A DNA stretch of 64,000 nucleotides from Streptomyces sp. NBC_00461 (GTDB taxonomy: Bacteria > Actinomycetota > Actinomycetes > Streptomycetales > Streptomycetaceae): positions 8,279,001 through 8,343,000 of the forward strand of contig NZ_CP107902.1 of assembly GCF_036013935.1 (NCBI RefSeq), written 5' to 3'. Positions within the stretch are counted from its first letter, which is position 1. Every line of letters begins with the position of its first letter. Positions 15,912 through 22,921 of this stretch are shown piece after piece. The position numbers were made by a program, and so were the translations under genes. The notes beneath the pieces are model-generated. The model was not told where the DNA came from. It did no database searches and saw nothing but the letters and a program-made list of their open reading frames with translations.

Positions 15912-16790
15912 TCAGTCGTGCGGAACCACTGCGACGGGGCCCGGCACGTGGTGCAGCGCCGCGTGCGCGACGGGCCCGAGTTTCCAGGTGAGGCGGGACG
16001 GGTGCTGCCGACGTCCCACGACCGTGAGCTGACCGTGCGTGGCGGCGGACAGCACCACCTGCGCGGCGGGGCCCATGGTGACCTGCTCGACGACGGGGAC
16101 GTCGGGGAACTTCTCACGCCACGGCGCCAGCCTGGCCGTGAGCTGCGCGCGTGCCTCCACTTCATGGCGGCCGCTGTCGTGGCCGACGGGCACCGCCTGC
16201 GGACGGAACAACGGAAGAGCGCGTACGGCGTGCACGCGGGTTCCGTGCAACTCGGCGGTGGTGAAGGCGAATTCCAGCAGGGGGTCGGCTGCTGCTGCCG
16301 GCTCTTGCACGCCCACGACGACCTCGTTCCGCCCGGCTGCCGCCGGGTGTCCCCACCCGGCCTCGACGGCAGGGTCGTCGGCCCGGACCGTGACGGCCGG
16401 ACACTGGGTCAGGCCCAGGACGTGCAGGCTGATGGAGCCGAGCAGGAAGCTCGCCGCCGAGCCGTGTCCGCGAGAGCCGAGTACGAGCAGGGCCGCGCGC
16501 TCACTGTGGTCCAGGAGGGCCTGCGCGGCGGGGGCCTGTACCAGTTGCGTCGTGACGGCCAGACCGTCGTAGCGGTGGACGAGTTCGGCTTCGGCCCGCT
16601 GCAGCACTTCCCGTCCGTGCTGCTGTTTGCTGCGAGCTTCTTGGGCGGTGGGCACGTTGAGCGGCTGGGTGGTCCACGAGTGGATCAGAAGAACGGGCAG
16701 ATGCCTGTCCAGGGCTTCGCTTGCGGCCCACCACGCGGCCGTCATGCCGGCGGGGGAACCGTCGACTCCGACGACTACAGGTCCGGTCAT
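15912..16790 (-). CDS. universal stress protein, two UspA domains
   Basis: The gene encodes 292 residues from ATG 16790 with GGAGGTGCGCC upstream. Domain 1 starts TGPVVVGVDGSPAG and carries the ATP-binding G-2x-G-9x-G pattern in LGSRGHGSAASFLLGS. Domain 2 starts EVVVGVQEPAAAADPLLEFA and ends with VVGRRQHPSRL and GPVAHAALHHVPGPVAVVPH. Tandem UspA proteins in actinobacterial dormancy regulons bind ATP and affect growth arrest. It lies just upstream of the OmpR-type regulator on the same strand, with divergent palindromes on its other side. Confidence 0.93.
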   Translation of the reverse strand: MTGPVVVGVDGSPAGMTAAWWAASEALDRHLPVLLIHSWTTQPLNVPTAQEARSKQQHGREVLQRAEAELVHRYDGLAVTTQLVQAPAAQALLDHSERAALLVLGSRGHGSAASFLLGSISLHVLGLTQCPAVTVRADDPAVEAGWGHPAAAGRNEVVVGVQEPAAAADPLLEFAFTTAELHGTRVHAVRALPLFRPQAVPVGHDSGRHEVEARAQLTARLAPWREKFPDVPVVEQVTMGPAAQVVLSAATHGQLTVVGRRQHPSRLTWKLGPVAHAALHHVPGPVAVVPHD

Positions 16791-16903
16791 GGCGCACCTC
16801 CACTGTCGGCGCGACAGGAACGCGTCGAAAGGGGCGCGGCGCCGCGCGAATGCGGCCCGCTTCCGTCTCTTCCAGGGTCGTCGACGGACCACCTGCCTGG
16901 GGA

Positions 16904-16939
16904 GGGCCGGACGGTGCGCGGATGGGGACCGTCCGGCCC
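16904..16939. promoter_or_regulatory. paired DevR/OsdR-like palindromes
   Basis: GGGCCGGACGGTGC (16904-16917) and GGACCGTCCGGCCC (16926-16939) lie 113 bp upstream of the leftward USP and 165 bp upstream of the rightward USP fragment. The 16791-17104 interval has no gene. Confidence 0.5.
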
Positions 16940-17104
16940 TGTGTGGAGAGGTCGGCCGGAAGGAGGCTGAAGCCGAGAATCGAAGCGAGGCCGACCGGTC
17001 GATGCGACCGGGCCGGGAGCCCCGTCGTGCGGCGCTGCCGTCGTCTCCCTCCGTATCGAGCGCGGCTGCGGTTCCCCGGGACGGCGGCCCCAGAGGGGAG
17101 AACC

Positions 17105-17293
17105 ATGATGAGCAGCCCGGTTGTCGTGGGAGTGGACGGCTCGCCGTCGAGCCTCGCCGCGGTGGAGGCGGCAGCGTGGGAGGCCGGGCTGCGTGGCGTC
17201 GGACTGCGGCTGGTGCATGCCTTCGGGTGGCCGTCGATCCATCTGCCCCATGGAGGGCCGCCCTGGAATCCGGGCACAACCGGAGCTGCGTGA
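17105..17293 (+). pseudogene. universal stress protein, N-terminal fragment
   Basis: ATG 17105 with GAGGGGAG upstream encodes SSPVVVGVDGSPSSLAAVEA and LRGVGLRLVHAFGWPSIHLP, the first strand and helix of a UspA domain closely related to the USP at 25416. It ends after ~62 residues by a frame change into the P-type ATPase remnant near 17293. Both the ATP-binding glycine motif and domain 2 are gone. The promoter and ribosome site look intact, so a short product may still be made. Confidence 0.75.
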
Positions 17294-18029
17294 ACTGGCC
17301 GCCGACATGGTGCTCACCGACGACGACTTCTCGACGATCGTGCGGGCCGTTCGTGAAGGGCGGTCCGTCTACGACAACATCGTCAAGTTCGTCCGCTTCC
17401 AGCTGGCCACGAACATCGGGGTCATGCCAGCCCTGCTGGGCGCCTCCCTGGCCGGACTGCCCGCCCCGCTGACAGCGGCCCAACTGCCGTGGATCAACAT
17501 CATCATGGACGGGCCGCCCGCCATGGCCCTGGCCGTCGACCCCGCCCGCGACGACGTCATGCGCCACCCGCCGCGGGACCCTGAGGAGCGGATCCTGAAC
17601 GCTCGTCGGTTGTTCGCCATCAGCCGGGCCGGCGCGGTGATGGCCCTCGGCACCGTGGTCCTGCTCGCCCTGGCCCGCCCGGCCTGTGGCACCGACACTG
17701 CGCTGACCATGGCGTTCACCGCGTTCGTCCTGTTCCAGTTGTTCAACTCCCTCAACTCCCTCAACGCCCGCGCGGACGACGGCCCCGTGCTCGGCCGCCA
17801 CCAGTTCCGCAACCGGACCCTGTGGCTGTGCCTGGCCGGTGTCCTTGCCGTGCAGGTCGTCGCGGTCCATCTGCCCTGGGCACGCACGGTCTTCGGCACC
17901 GTGCCGCTGGACGCGACGCAGTGGGCCCTGTGTCTAGGCACCGCATCCACGGTGCTCCTGGCCGAGCTGGCCGAGCTGGCCGTACGCGCCGCGCAGTCGG
18001 CGCTGCGTGGGTCCGACCGGGCGGTGTGA
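17294..18029 (+). pseudogene. cation-transporting P-type ATPase (Ca2+/H+ type), C-terminal fragment
   Basis: The translation picks up at AADMVLTDDDFSTIVRAVRE and GRSVYDNIVKFVRFQLATN, the end of the P-domain of P2-type ATPases, then runs through the six C-terminal helices (PLTAAQLPWINIIMDG; ALTMAFTAFVLFQLFNSL) to the stop at 18029. The actuator domain, DKTGT phosphorylation site and first helices (~550 residues) are missing. It is joined out of frame to a USP N-terminus. Not a functional pump. Confidence 0.85.
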
Positions 18030-18100
18030 CCGTCGTTCGGGAGGGTTTGGGAGCATCGGGAGCCGGGCCGCTTCTGCCTCGCCCGGGGGGATCTCGTCGT

Positions 18101-18135
18101 CCCAGGGGCTGGTGGGGCGCCTGCCGGCCCCTGGG
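18101..18135. terminator. possible bidirectional terminator hairpin
   Basis: CCCAGGGGC (18101-18109) pairs with GCCCCTGGG (18127-18135) across a 17-nt loop. It lies between the convergent ATPase remnant (ends 18029) and the Rv1733c-family gene (ends 18307). A GGGGCGTTCGGCCC sequence at 18221-18234 in the same gap resembles the regulatory palindrome but sits at gene ends. Confidence 0.4.
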
Positions 18136-18306
18136 CAGCGGCTCGCGGAGGTGTGACCCGCTGTCGGCAGACCGTCACGCTTGGGCGGGACCTGCCAACT
18201 GGACGATGCACGGCATGGCAGGGGCGTTCGGCCCCGGTACGGGACCCATGAGCACCTGTCGGCGGCTGTGCAGACACCTCGGGCGAACGTTCCCGTGATC
18301 CCAGGA

Positions 18307-18891
18307 TCAACCAGCCCTGTGGCCGCCCCACTGCGGGCCGACCAGGTCCCACTCCTTGCCCCACTGGTCGAAGCGCCGTCGGTCGAGTTGCCACCGTACG
18401 GCTGCCCCGGCACCGAGCGTGGCACAACAGACGGCGAGGGCGGCAGCGGCACCGAAGAGGACAGCCTCGGCGGCCGCCACGGCCGGACCCGTCGGCTCGG
18501 TGGTGAGGGCTCCGCGGCGGTCCTGCCAGACGGTGACCCGGGATCCGGCCTGCAGACCGGTGCTCACCCGGGTGTATCCGGTACGGGTGACGCCGTCGGG
18601 GGCCGTCCAGCGGACCTTCGCCAGGGTCCGGTGCCCCGTTCCCTTGACCGCCGGCACATCGTGTGGGATGGCGCTGACCATGATGGCCTGGACGGAATGC
18701 CGCTCGGCGCGCTGGTGTGCGAACTCCTCGTCGGCCGCGTGGGCCGTCACCAGCCCCGCGATGGCGCCTCCCACTGTGATGACGACCCACATCGCCAGGA
18801 CCATCCAGGCTTCGACGATGTCGTCGTGCCGTCGCAACGGATTGCTCCGCCACCGCCACAGTCGCTTCCTCGTTCCCCTGCTGCCGCGCAT
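18307..18891 (-). CDS. Rv1733c-family transmembrane protein
   Basis: The 194-residue protein has the layout of mycobacterial Rv1733c, a DevR-regulon membrane antigen. RWRSNPLRRHDDIVEAWMVL leads into TM helix 1 (MWVVITVGGAIAGLVTAHAA). An extracytoplasmic domain of ~80 residues ends in TRVSTGLQAGSRVTVWQDRR and GALTTEPTGP. TM helix 2 (AAEAVLFGAAAALAVCCATL) and a short basic tail follow. The function is unknown. ATG 18891 is preceded by GGAGGGCGG. Four palindromes occupy the upstream region; a broken paralogue lies at 27226-27839. Confidence 0.85.
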   Translation of the reverse strand: MRGSRGTRKRLWRWRSNPLRRHDDIVEAWMVLAMWVVITVGGAIAGLVTAHAADEEFAHQRAERHSVQAIMVSAIPHDVPAVKGTGHRTLAKVRWTAPDGVTRTGYTRVSTGLQAGSRVTVWQDRRGALTTEPTGPAVAAAEAVLFGAAAALAVCCATLGAGAAVRWQLDRRRFDQWGKEWDLVGPQWGGHRAG

Positions 18892-18963
18892 CGGTCCGCC
18901 CTCCTCGGCCCTCCTCGTCGTCGCCACCCTCCGAAGGTGACGCGGGGCAGCGAGGTGGGACAG

Positions 18964-19095
18964 GGGCCGACCGGGTGGGATCCGGGGCCGGTCGGCCTGT
19001 GCTCGGCCGATCCCCGCTCACCCGTGGAAGGCGCCGGTCGGTCGCCCAACGGGGCCGACCGGCTCGGTCGATCACTTGACGGGGCCGACCGGCCC
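18964..19095. promoter_or_regulatory. four DevR/OsdR-like palindromes in a divergent promoter region
   Basis: GGGCCGACCGGGTG (18964), GGGCCGGTCGGCCT (18985), GGGCCGACCGGCTC (19052) and the perfect GGGCCGACCGGCCC (19082-19095) lie between the leftward Rv1733c-family gene (start 18891) and the rightward alcohol dehydrogenase (start 19234). This is the densest cluster in the window and points to strong co-regulation. No gene is seen in 18892-19233. Confidence 0.6.
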
Positions 19096-19233
19096 ATGCG
19101 GATCCCGCGGACCCAGGACAAGCTGGACGTGCGGGGCAAACCCGGTGACGCGTCGGATGCTCGATTTTCTTGCGGGCCGACGGCGGGTCGCGGGTCAGAG
19201 ATCCCGTAGGCGATGAGGAGGGCGAGGCGCGAC

Positions 19234-20304
19234 ATGAAAGGCTACGTGTTCCACGGCCCCGGGCAGGCCGCCTGGGAAGAGGTCCCCGACCCCGGCATCC
19301 AGGAACCCACCGACGCGATCGTGCGGGTCGGTGTCGTCACCATCTGCGGAACGGACCTGCACATCCTCAAGGGCGACGTACCCGAGGTACGGCCCGGCAC
19401 AGTACTGGGGCACGAGGCGGTCGGCGAGATCGTCGAGGTCGGCAGCGACGTGCGCACCGTACGGCCCGGAGACCGGGTCCTGGTCTCCTGCATCAGTGCC
19501 TGCGGGCGGTGCCGTTTCTGCCGTGAGGCCATGTACGGCCAGTGCCGAGGCGGCGGGGGCTGGGTCCTCGGCCACCTCATCGACGGCACGCAGGCCGAGT
19601 ACGTGCGCGTCCCGTACGCCGACCTCTCCGTCCATCCGTTGCCCAGTGCGGTGGACAGCGAGGACGCCGTGCTGCTGGCCGACATCTTCCCGACGGCCTA
19701 CGAAGTGGGCGTGCTCAACGGGCACGTACGTCCCGGAGACACCCTCGCCGTCGTAGGGGCCGGGCCCATCGGCCTGGCCGCGATCGCCACGGCTCGGCTG
19801 TTCTCGCCCGAGCGCATCATCGCCGTGGACCTGGCGGCGGCCCGCCTGGACGCAGCCGGCAAGCTCGGCGCCGACGCCGTGGCCGACGCCCACGAGGCCC
19901 CCGAGCAACTGGTCGCCGACCTCACTGAGGGACTCGGTGCCGACGTGGTCATCGAGGCGGTCGGCGTGCCGGAGAGCTTCGAACTGTGCACGCGCATGGT
20001 GCGGCCCGGTGGGCACGTCGCCAACGTCGGAGTGCACGGCAAGCCCGCGACCCTGCACCTGGAAGACCTGTGGATCAAGAACGTGACCATCACCACGGGG
20101 CTGGTCGACACCCACTCCACGCCCACCCTTCTGCGGATGGCGGCGTCGGGTCGGCTGCCGACCTCGCAACTGGTCACCCACACCTTCCCGCTCGACCGTA
20201 TGGAGGAGGCGTACGAGGTCTTCGCCCACGCGGCCGACACCGGAGCGCTCAAGGTCGTCCTCGGCGGGCAGCAGCGCGAGGTCGTCGCCGTGCACGCGGC
20301 ATGA
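19234..20304 (+). CDS. zinc-dependent alcohol dehydrogenase (TDH/AdhT-like MDR family)
   Basis: The 356-residue medium-chain dehydrogenase has catalytic-zinc residues in ICGTDLHILKGD and GHEAVGEIVEVGSDV, four structural-zinc cysteines in CISACGRCRFCREAMYGQC, and the Rossmann motif VVGAGPIGLAAIATA followed by an acidic VDLA. It oxidises or reduces alcohol/aldehyde pairs with NAD(H); the substrate cannot be read from sequence. ATG 19234 (MKGYVFHGPG) fits the family N-terminus; ATG 19213 would add seven residues. It faces four palindromes and ends at a shared terminator. Confidence 0.9.
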   Translation: MKGYVFHGPGQAAWEEVPDPGIQEPTDAIVRVGVVTICGTDLHILKGDVPEVRPGTVLGHEAVGEIVEVGSDVRTVRPGDRVLVSCISACGRCRFCREAMYGQCRGGGGWVLGHLIDGTQAEYVRVPYADLSVHPLPSAVDSEDAVLLADIFPTAYEVGVLNGHVRPGDTLAVVGAGPIGLAAIATARLFSPERIIAVDLAAARLDAAGKLGADAVADAHEAPEQLVADLTEGLGADVVIEAVGVPESFELCTRMVRPGGHVANVGVHGKPATLHLEDLWIKNVTITTGLVDTHSTPTLLRMAASGRLPTSQLVTHTFPLDRMEEAYEVFAHAADTGALKVVLGGQQREVVAVHAA

Positions 20305-20329
20305 CGGGGGGAAACCACGTCCGCCCGTT

Positions 20330-20374
20330 GCTGACGCGCGCCGGCCACGCCCGCCGGTGCCGGCCCGCGTCAGC
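20330..20374. terminator. bidirectional terminator overlapping the flavodoxin stop
   Basis: GCTGACGCG (20330-20338) pairs perfectly with CGCGTCAGC (20366-20374), and inner GCCGGC arms extend the stem. It separates the convergent alcohol dehydrogenase and flavodoxin genes. Confidence 0.7.
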
Positions 20375-20876
20375 CCTGGGCCAGCACGTCGGCAATCTCC
20401 GACGCCCATTGGTCGATCGCTGCCCAGTCGCGGTAGTCCCCGAAGCGGCCTCCGACGAGCCGGAACATGATCCGCCCGGCGCGCGGCAGATGGGCCCGGG
20501 TGATGACGCCGGAGAACAGCCGGTGCTCGCGGAAGGAGAGACCGGGCAGACCCTTCTCGATCACCGGGATCTCCTTCGGAGCGATGCGCCGCCACGGCCC
20601 GCGCAGGGCGGCCGGCATCCCGACGCTGAACAGCCAGACGGGGCGCGGACCCAGCACATCGAGGTTCTCGCGCACGAAGTCCCTGGCCGGGTCCAGCCAG
20701 GCCTGTCCGTGCACGGCACTGCCGAGAACGAACGCCTTGTAGGCGTCCGCGTCGTCCACGGCCTCCATGGGCCTCGCCTCGGCTTTCAGCCCCACGGCGC
20801 CAAGCCCGGTGGCCAGGCGCTCGGCGACGCCTCGGGTCGATCCGTGTGCGGTTGTGTACCCGACCAGCACGTCCAT
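20370..20876 (-). CDS. flavodoxin-domain protein (HemG/menaquinone-dependent protoporphyrinogen oxidase-like)
   Basis: A 168-residue protein with the flavodoxin FMN-phosphate loop at the N-terminus (VLVGYTTAHGSTRGVAERLA), a second FMN contact in KAFVLGSAVHGQAWL, and WLFSVGMPAALRGPW and FSGVITRAHLPRAGRIMF typical of the protoporphyrinogen oxidase HemG-like subgroup. It probably carries out FMN-dependent electron transfer in the cytosol. Related flavodoxins occur in other actinobacterial dormancy clusters. A truncated relative may start at 39070. Confidence 0.85.
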   Translation of the reverse strand: MDVLVGYTTAHGSTRGVAERLATGLGAVGLKAEARPMEAVDDADAYKAFVLGSAVHGQAWLDPARDFVRENLDVLGPRPVWLFSVGMPAALRGPWRRIAPKEIPVIEKGLPGLSFREHRLFSGVITRAHLPRAGRIMFRLVGGRFGDYRDWAAIDQWASEIADVLAQG

Positions 20877-21074
20877 GACGTCACCTCGGCATTTCTCGTG
20901 TCCCCAAGCGCACAGCCCGTCCCTGATAACCCCTTCTTCACGTCCTGTAGTGCCGATGGTCGTCGAAGGGGTCTGCCTCGCGAAGGCCCGTCTGCCATGG
21001 GGACCTGCTCTCCATTCCCCTCAAGCGTCCGGCCGGGACGGCGGACGGCCCAGGGGCTGAGCGGGCGGGCAGCC

Positions 21075-21163
21075 GGGCCGAACGGCCCTCGATCCCCGTG
21101 CGCGCGGTCCTCTCTCGCGCATCCGCGCCTCCCCGGGACGCCGCGCCATGGGCCGAACGGCCC
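21075..21163. promoter_or_regulatory. two exact DevR/OsdR-like palindromes
   Basis: Two identical GGGCCGAACGGCCC copies (21075-21088, 21150-21163) lie between the leftward flavodoxin gene (start 20876) and the rightward USP/sugar-phosphorylase operon (start 21270). The spacing between them is 75 bp, about seven helical turns. No gene is seen in 20877-21269. Confidence 0.6.
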
Positions 21164-21269
21164 TGGCCGGGGCCGAGTCACCCCTGCTGCCGCCCGGCCG
21201 CGGGTGCGACGGTGAAGGTGGAGCCCTGTGCGGGGCTCCCGTACAGACCGACGAAAGGCGGTGGGGAAG

Positions 21270-22145
21270 ATGGAGCTGCCCCTGGTCGTGGGCGTCGACG
21301 GATCGGACGGGAGCCTCGCGGCGGTCGACTGGGCCGTGGACGAGGCGGCCCGGCACGGTCTGCCCTTGCGGCTGGTGTACGCCTCGAAATGGGAACGCTA
21401 TGAGCGTGCCGTTCCGTCCGACAGCCTCGAACGCCCCTCTGAGCGGGTGATGGCAGAGCATGTGGTCGCGTCCGCCGCGGAACGCGCCCGGCTGCGCAAC
21501 CCGGAAGTGAAGGTCACCGCCGAGGTGGTCGCCGAGGAAGCGGCGTCCGCCCTGCTCCGTGAAGGCCGCAACGCCTCCGTGCTGGTGACGGGTTCACGCG
21601 GCCGAGGCGAACTGACGGGTCTGCTCCTCGGCTCCGTGGGACTGGCTGTCGCGGCCCGTGCGCACGGGCCCGTGGTCGTGGTCCGCGGCGACAAGGCCGG
21701 CCTGGAGGCCACTCACGAGCGGATCGTGCTGGGTGCGGACGAGCCGGCGACCGGCGGTGAGGCGGTGCGGTTCGCCTTCCGCGAGGCCGAGGCACGCGGA
21801 TGCACGCTGGACGTCGTGCGCGCCTGGCGCTGCCCCGCCCACGAAGGCGCCGACCACCCCAAGCTGGCCGAGGACCCGGCGCATCGCCACGAGGAGCGGG
21901 CGGCCGCCCTGCTCGACGCCCTGGTGGAGGAGGCGGTCGCGGACCATCCGGGGGTCCGGGTGCGCCGCAGCACGGTCGAAGGACCGGCGCGCAAGGTGCT
22001 GCTGGGCCGGTCGGCCGCCGCAGACCTGCTGATCGTCGGAGCACAGCGTCGGACCGGTCACGTCGGCCTCCAGCTCGGCCGGGTGGCGCACACGCTGCTG
22101 CACCACTCCGACTGCCCGGTGGCGATCGTGCCGCAACAGGCGTGA
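21270..22145 (+). CDS. universal stress protein, two UspA domains
   Basis: The 291-residue protein has domain 1 ELPLVVGVDGSDGSLAAVDW with ATP motif TGSRGRGELTGLLLGSVGLA, and domain 2 RIVLGADEPATGGEAVRFAF ending VGAQRRTGHVGLQLGRVAHT. It is most similar to the USP at 31808 (shared YASxWERYE and RAWRCPAHE segments), a duplication within the island. The gene's stop overlaps the GTG start of the following HAD gene, so USP, phosphoglucomutase and GH65 phosphorylase are translated together. Confidence 0.93.
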   Translation: MELPLVVGVDGSDGSLAAVDWAVDEAARHGLPLRLVYASKWERYERAVPSDSLERPSERVMAEHVVASAAERARLRNPEVKVTAEVVAEEAASALLREGRNASVLVTGSRGRGELTGLLLGSVGLAVAARAHGPVVVVRGDKAGLEATHERIVLGADEPATGGEAVRFAFREAEARGCTLDVVRAWRCPAHEGADHPKLAEDPAHRHEERAAALLDALVEEAVADHPGVRVRRSTVEGPARKVLLGRSAAADLLIVGAQRRTGHVGLQLGRVAHTLLHHSDCPVAIVPQQA

Positions 22146-22921
22146 CCGTGCATCGCCCTCCAACCCCCGACACGTCCCGCAGCACGCTCGCACCGGTGCT
22201 GCGGGACGTGCACGCCGTCGTCTTCGACACCGACGGAGTGATCACCGACTCGGCCCTGGTACACGCGGCGGCGTGGAAGAAGGCCTTCGACGCCTTCCTG
22301 CGCGCCAGCCCGCCCCAGGACCCCGGCCGGCGCCGCCCGTTCGACGTACGGGACGACTATCTGCGATACGTTGACGGCAAGTCCCGTCTGGACGGCGCCA
22401 CGGCCTTCCTGCACTCACGCGGCGTCGACGCCTCGGCCGAGACGGTGAGCGCGGTGGCGGCGGAAAAGGAGTGCCTGTTCACCGAGCGGCTGCGTGCGCA
22501 CGGGGCCGACGCGTACCCCGGAACGGTACGGCTGGTGCGTGCCCTGCGCCGGGCCGGAATACCACGGGCGGCGGCTTCCGCGTCCCGCCACGCCGGCGAA
22601 CTGCTTGCCCACGCGGGGGTACTCGACCTGTTCGACGTCCTCGTGGACGGCGGTGAGGCGGCCCGCCTGGGCCTGCCGGGCAAGCCGCAGCCCGACCTCT
22701 TCCTGGAGGCCGTCCGCCGCCTCGGTGTCCCACCCGGTCGCGCCGCGGTCGTCGAGGACGCCCTGGCGGGCGTGGAGGCGGGACGTCGCGGCGGATTCGC
22801 CCTGGTGATCGGTGTGGACCGCGCGGCCGGTCCGGACATGGGGGAGAGCCTGCTGCAGCACGGAGCCGACATCGTCGTATCCGACCTCGGAGAACTGGTC
22901 GCCCAAGGAGCGTCGAAGTGA
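22142..22921 (+). CDS. HAD hydrolase, beta-phosphoglucomutase-like
   Basis: The 259-residue HAD protein has motif I AVVFDTDGVITDSALVHAAA, a helical cap, motif II SAS in RAAASASRHAGELL, motif III with GKPQPDLFLEAVRRLG and motif IV AAVVEDALAGVEAGRRGGFA. This layout and the adjacent GH65 gene indicate beta-phosphoglucomutase (beta-glucose 1-phosphate to glucose 6-phosphate). GTG 22142 is selected because it overlaps the USP stop; GTG 22148 is also possible. Its 3' end overlaps the GH65 start. Confidence 0.9.
   Translation: MTVHRPPTPDTSRSTLAPVLRDVHAVVFDTDGVITDSALVHAAAWKKAFDAFLRASPPQDPGRRRPFDVRDDYLRYVDGKSRLDGATAFLHSRGVDASAETVSAVAAEKECLFTERLRAHGADAYPGTVRLVRALRRAGIPRAAASASRHAGELLAHAGVLDLFDVLVDGGEAARLGLPGKPQPDLFLEAVRRLGVPPGRAAVVEDALAGVEAGRRGGFALVIGVDRAAGPDMGESLLQHGADIVVSDLGELVAQGASK

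Noticed and set aside
15107..16165. 352-codon response regulator
   Set aside because: The first ~118 codons are a shadow of the neighbouring USP; the receiver domain begins shortly after ATG 15811.
18221..18234. GGGGCGTTCGGCCC as a regulatory palindrome
   Set aside because: It lies between the 3' ends of convergent genes, with no start codon nearby; kept only as a note with the terminator.
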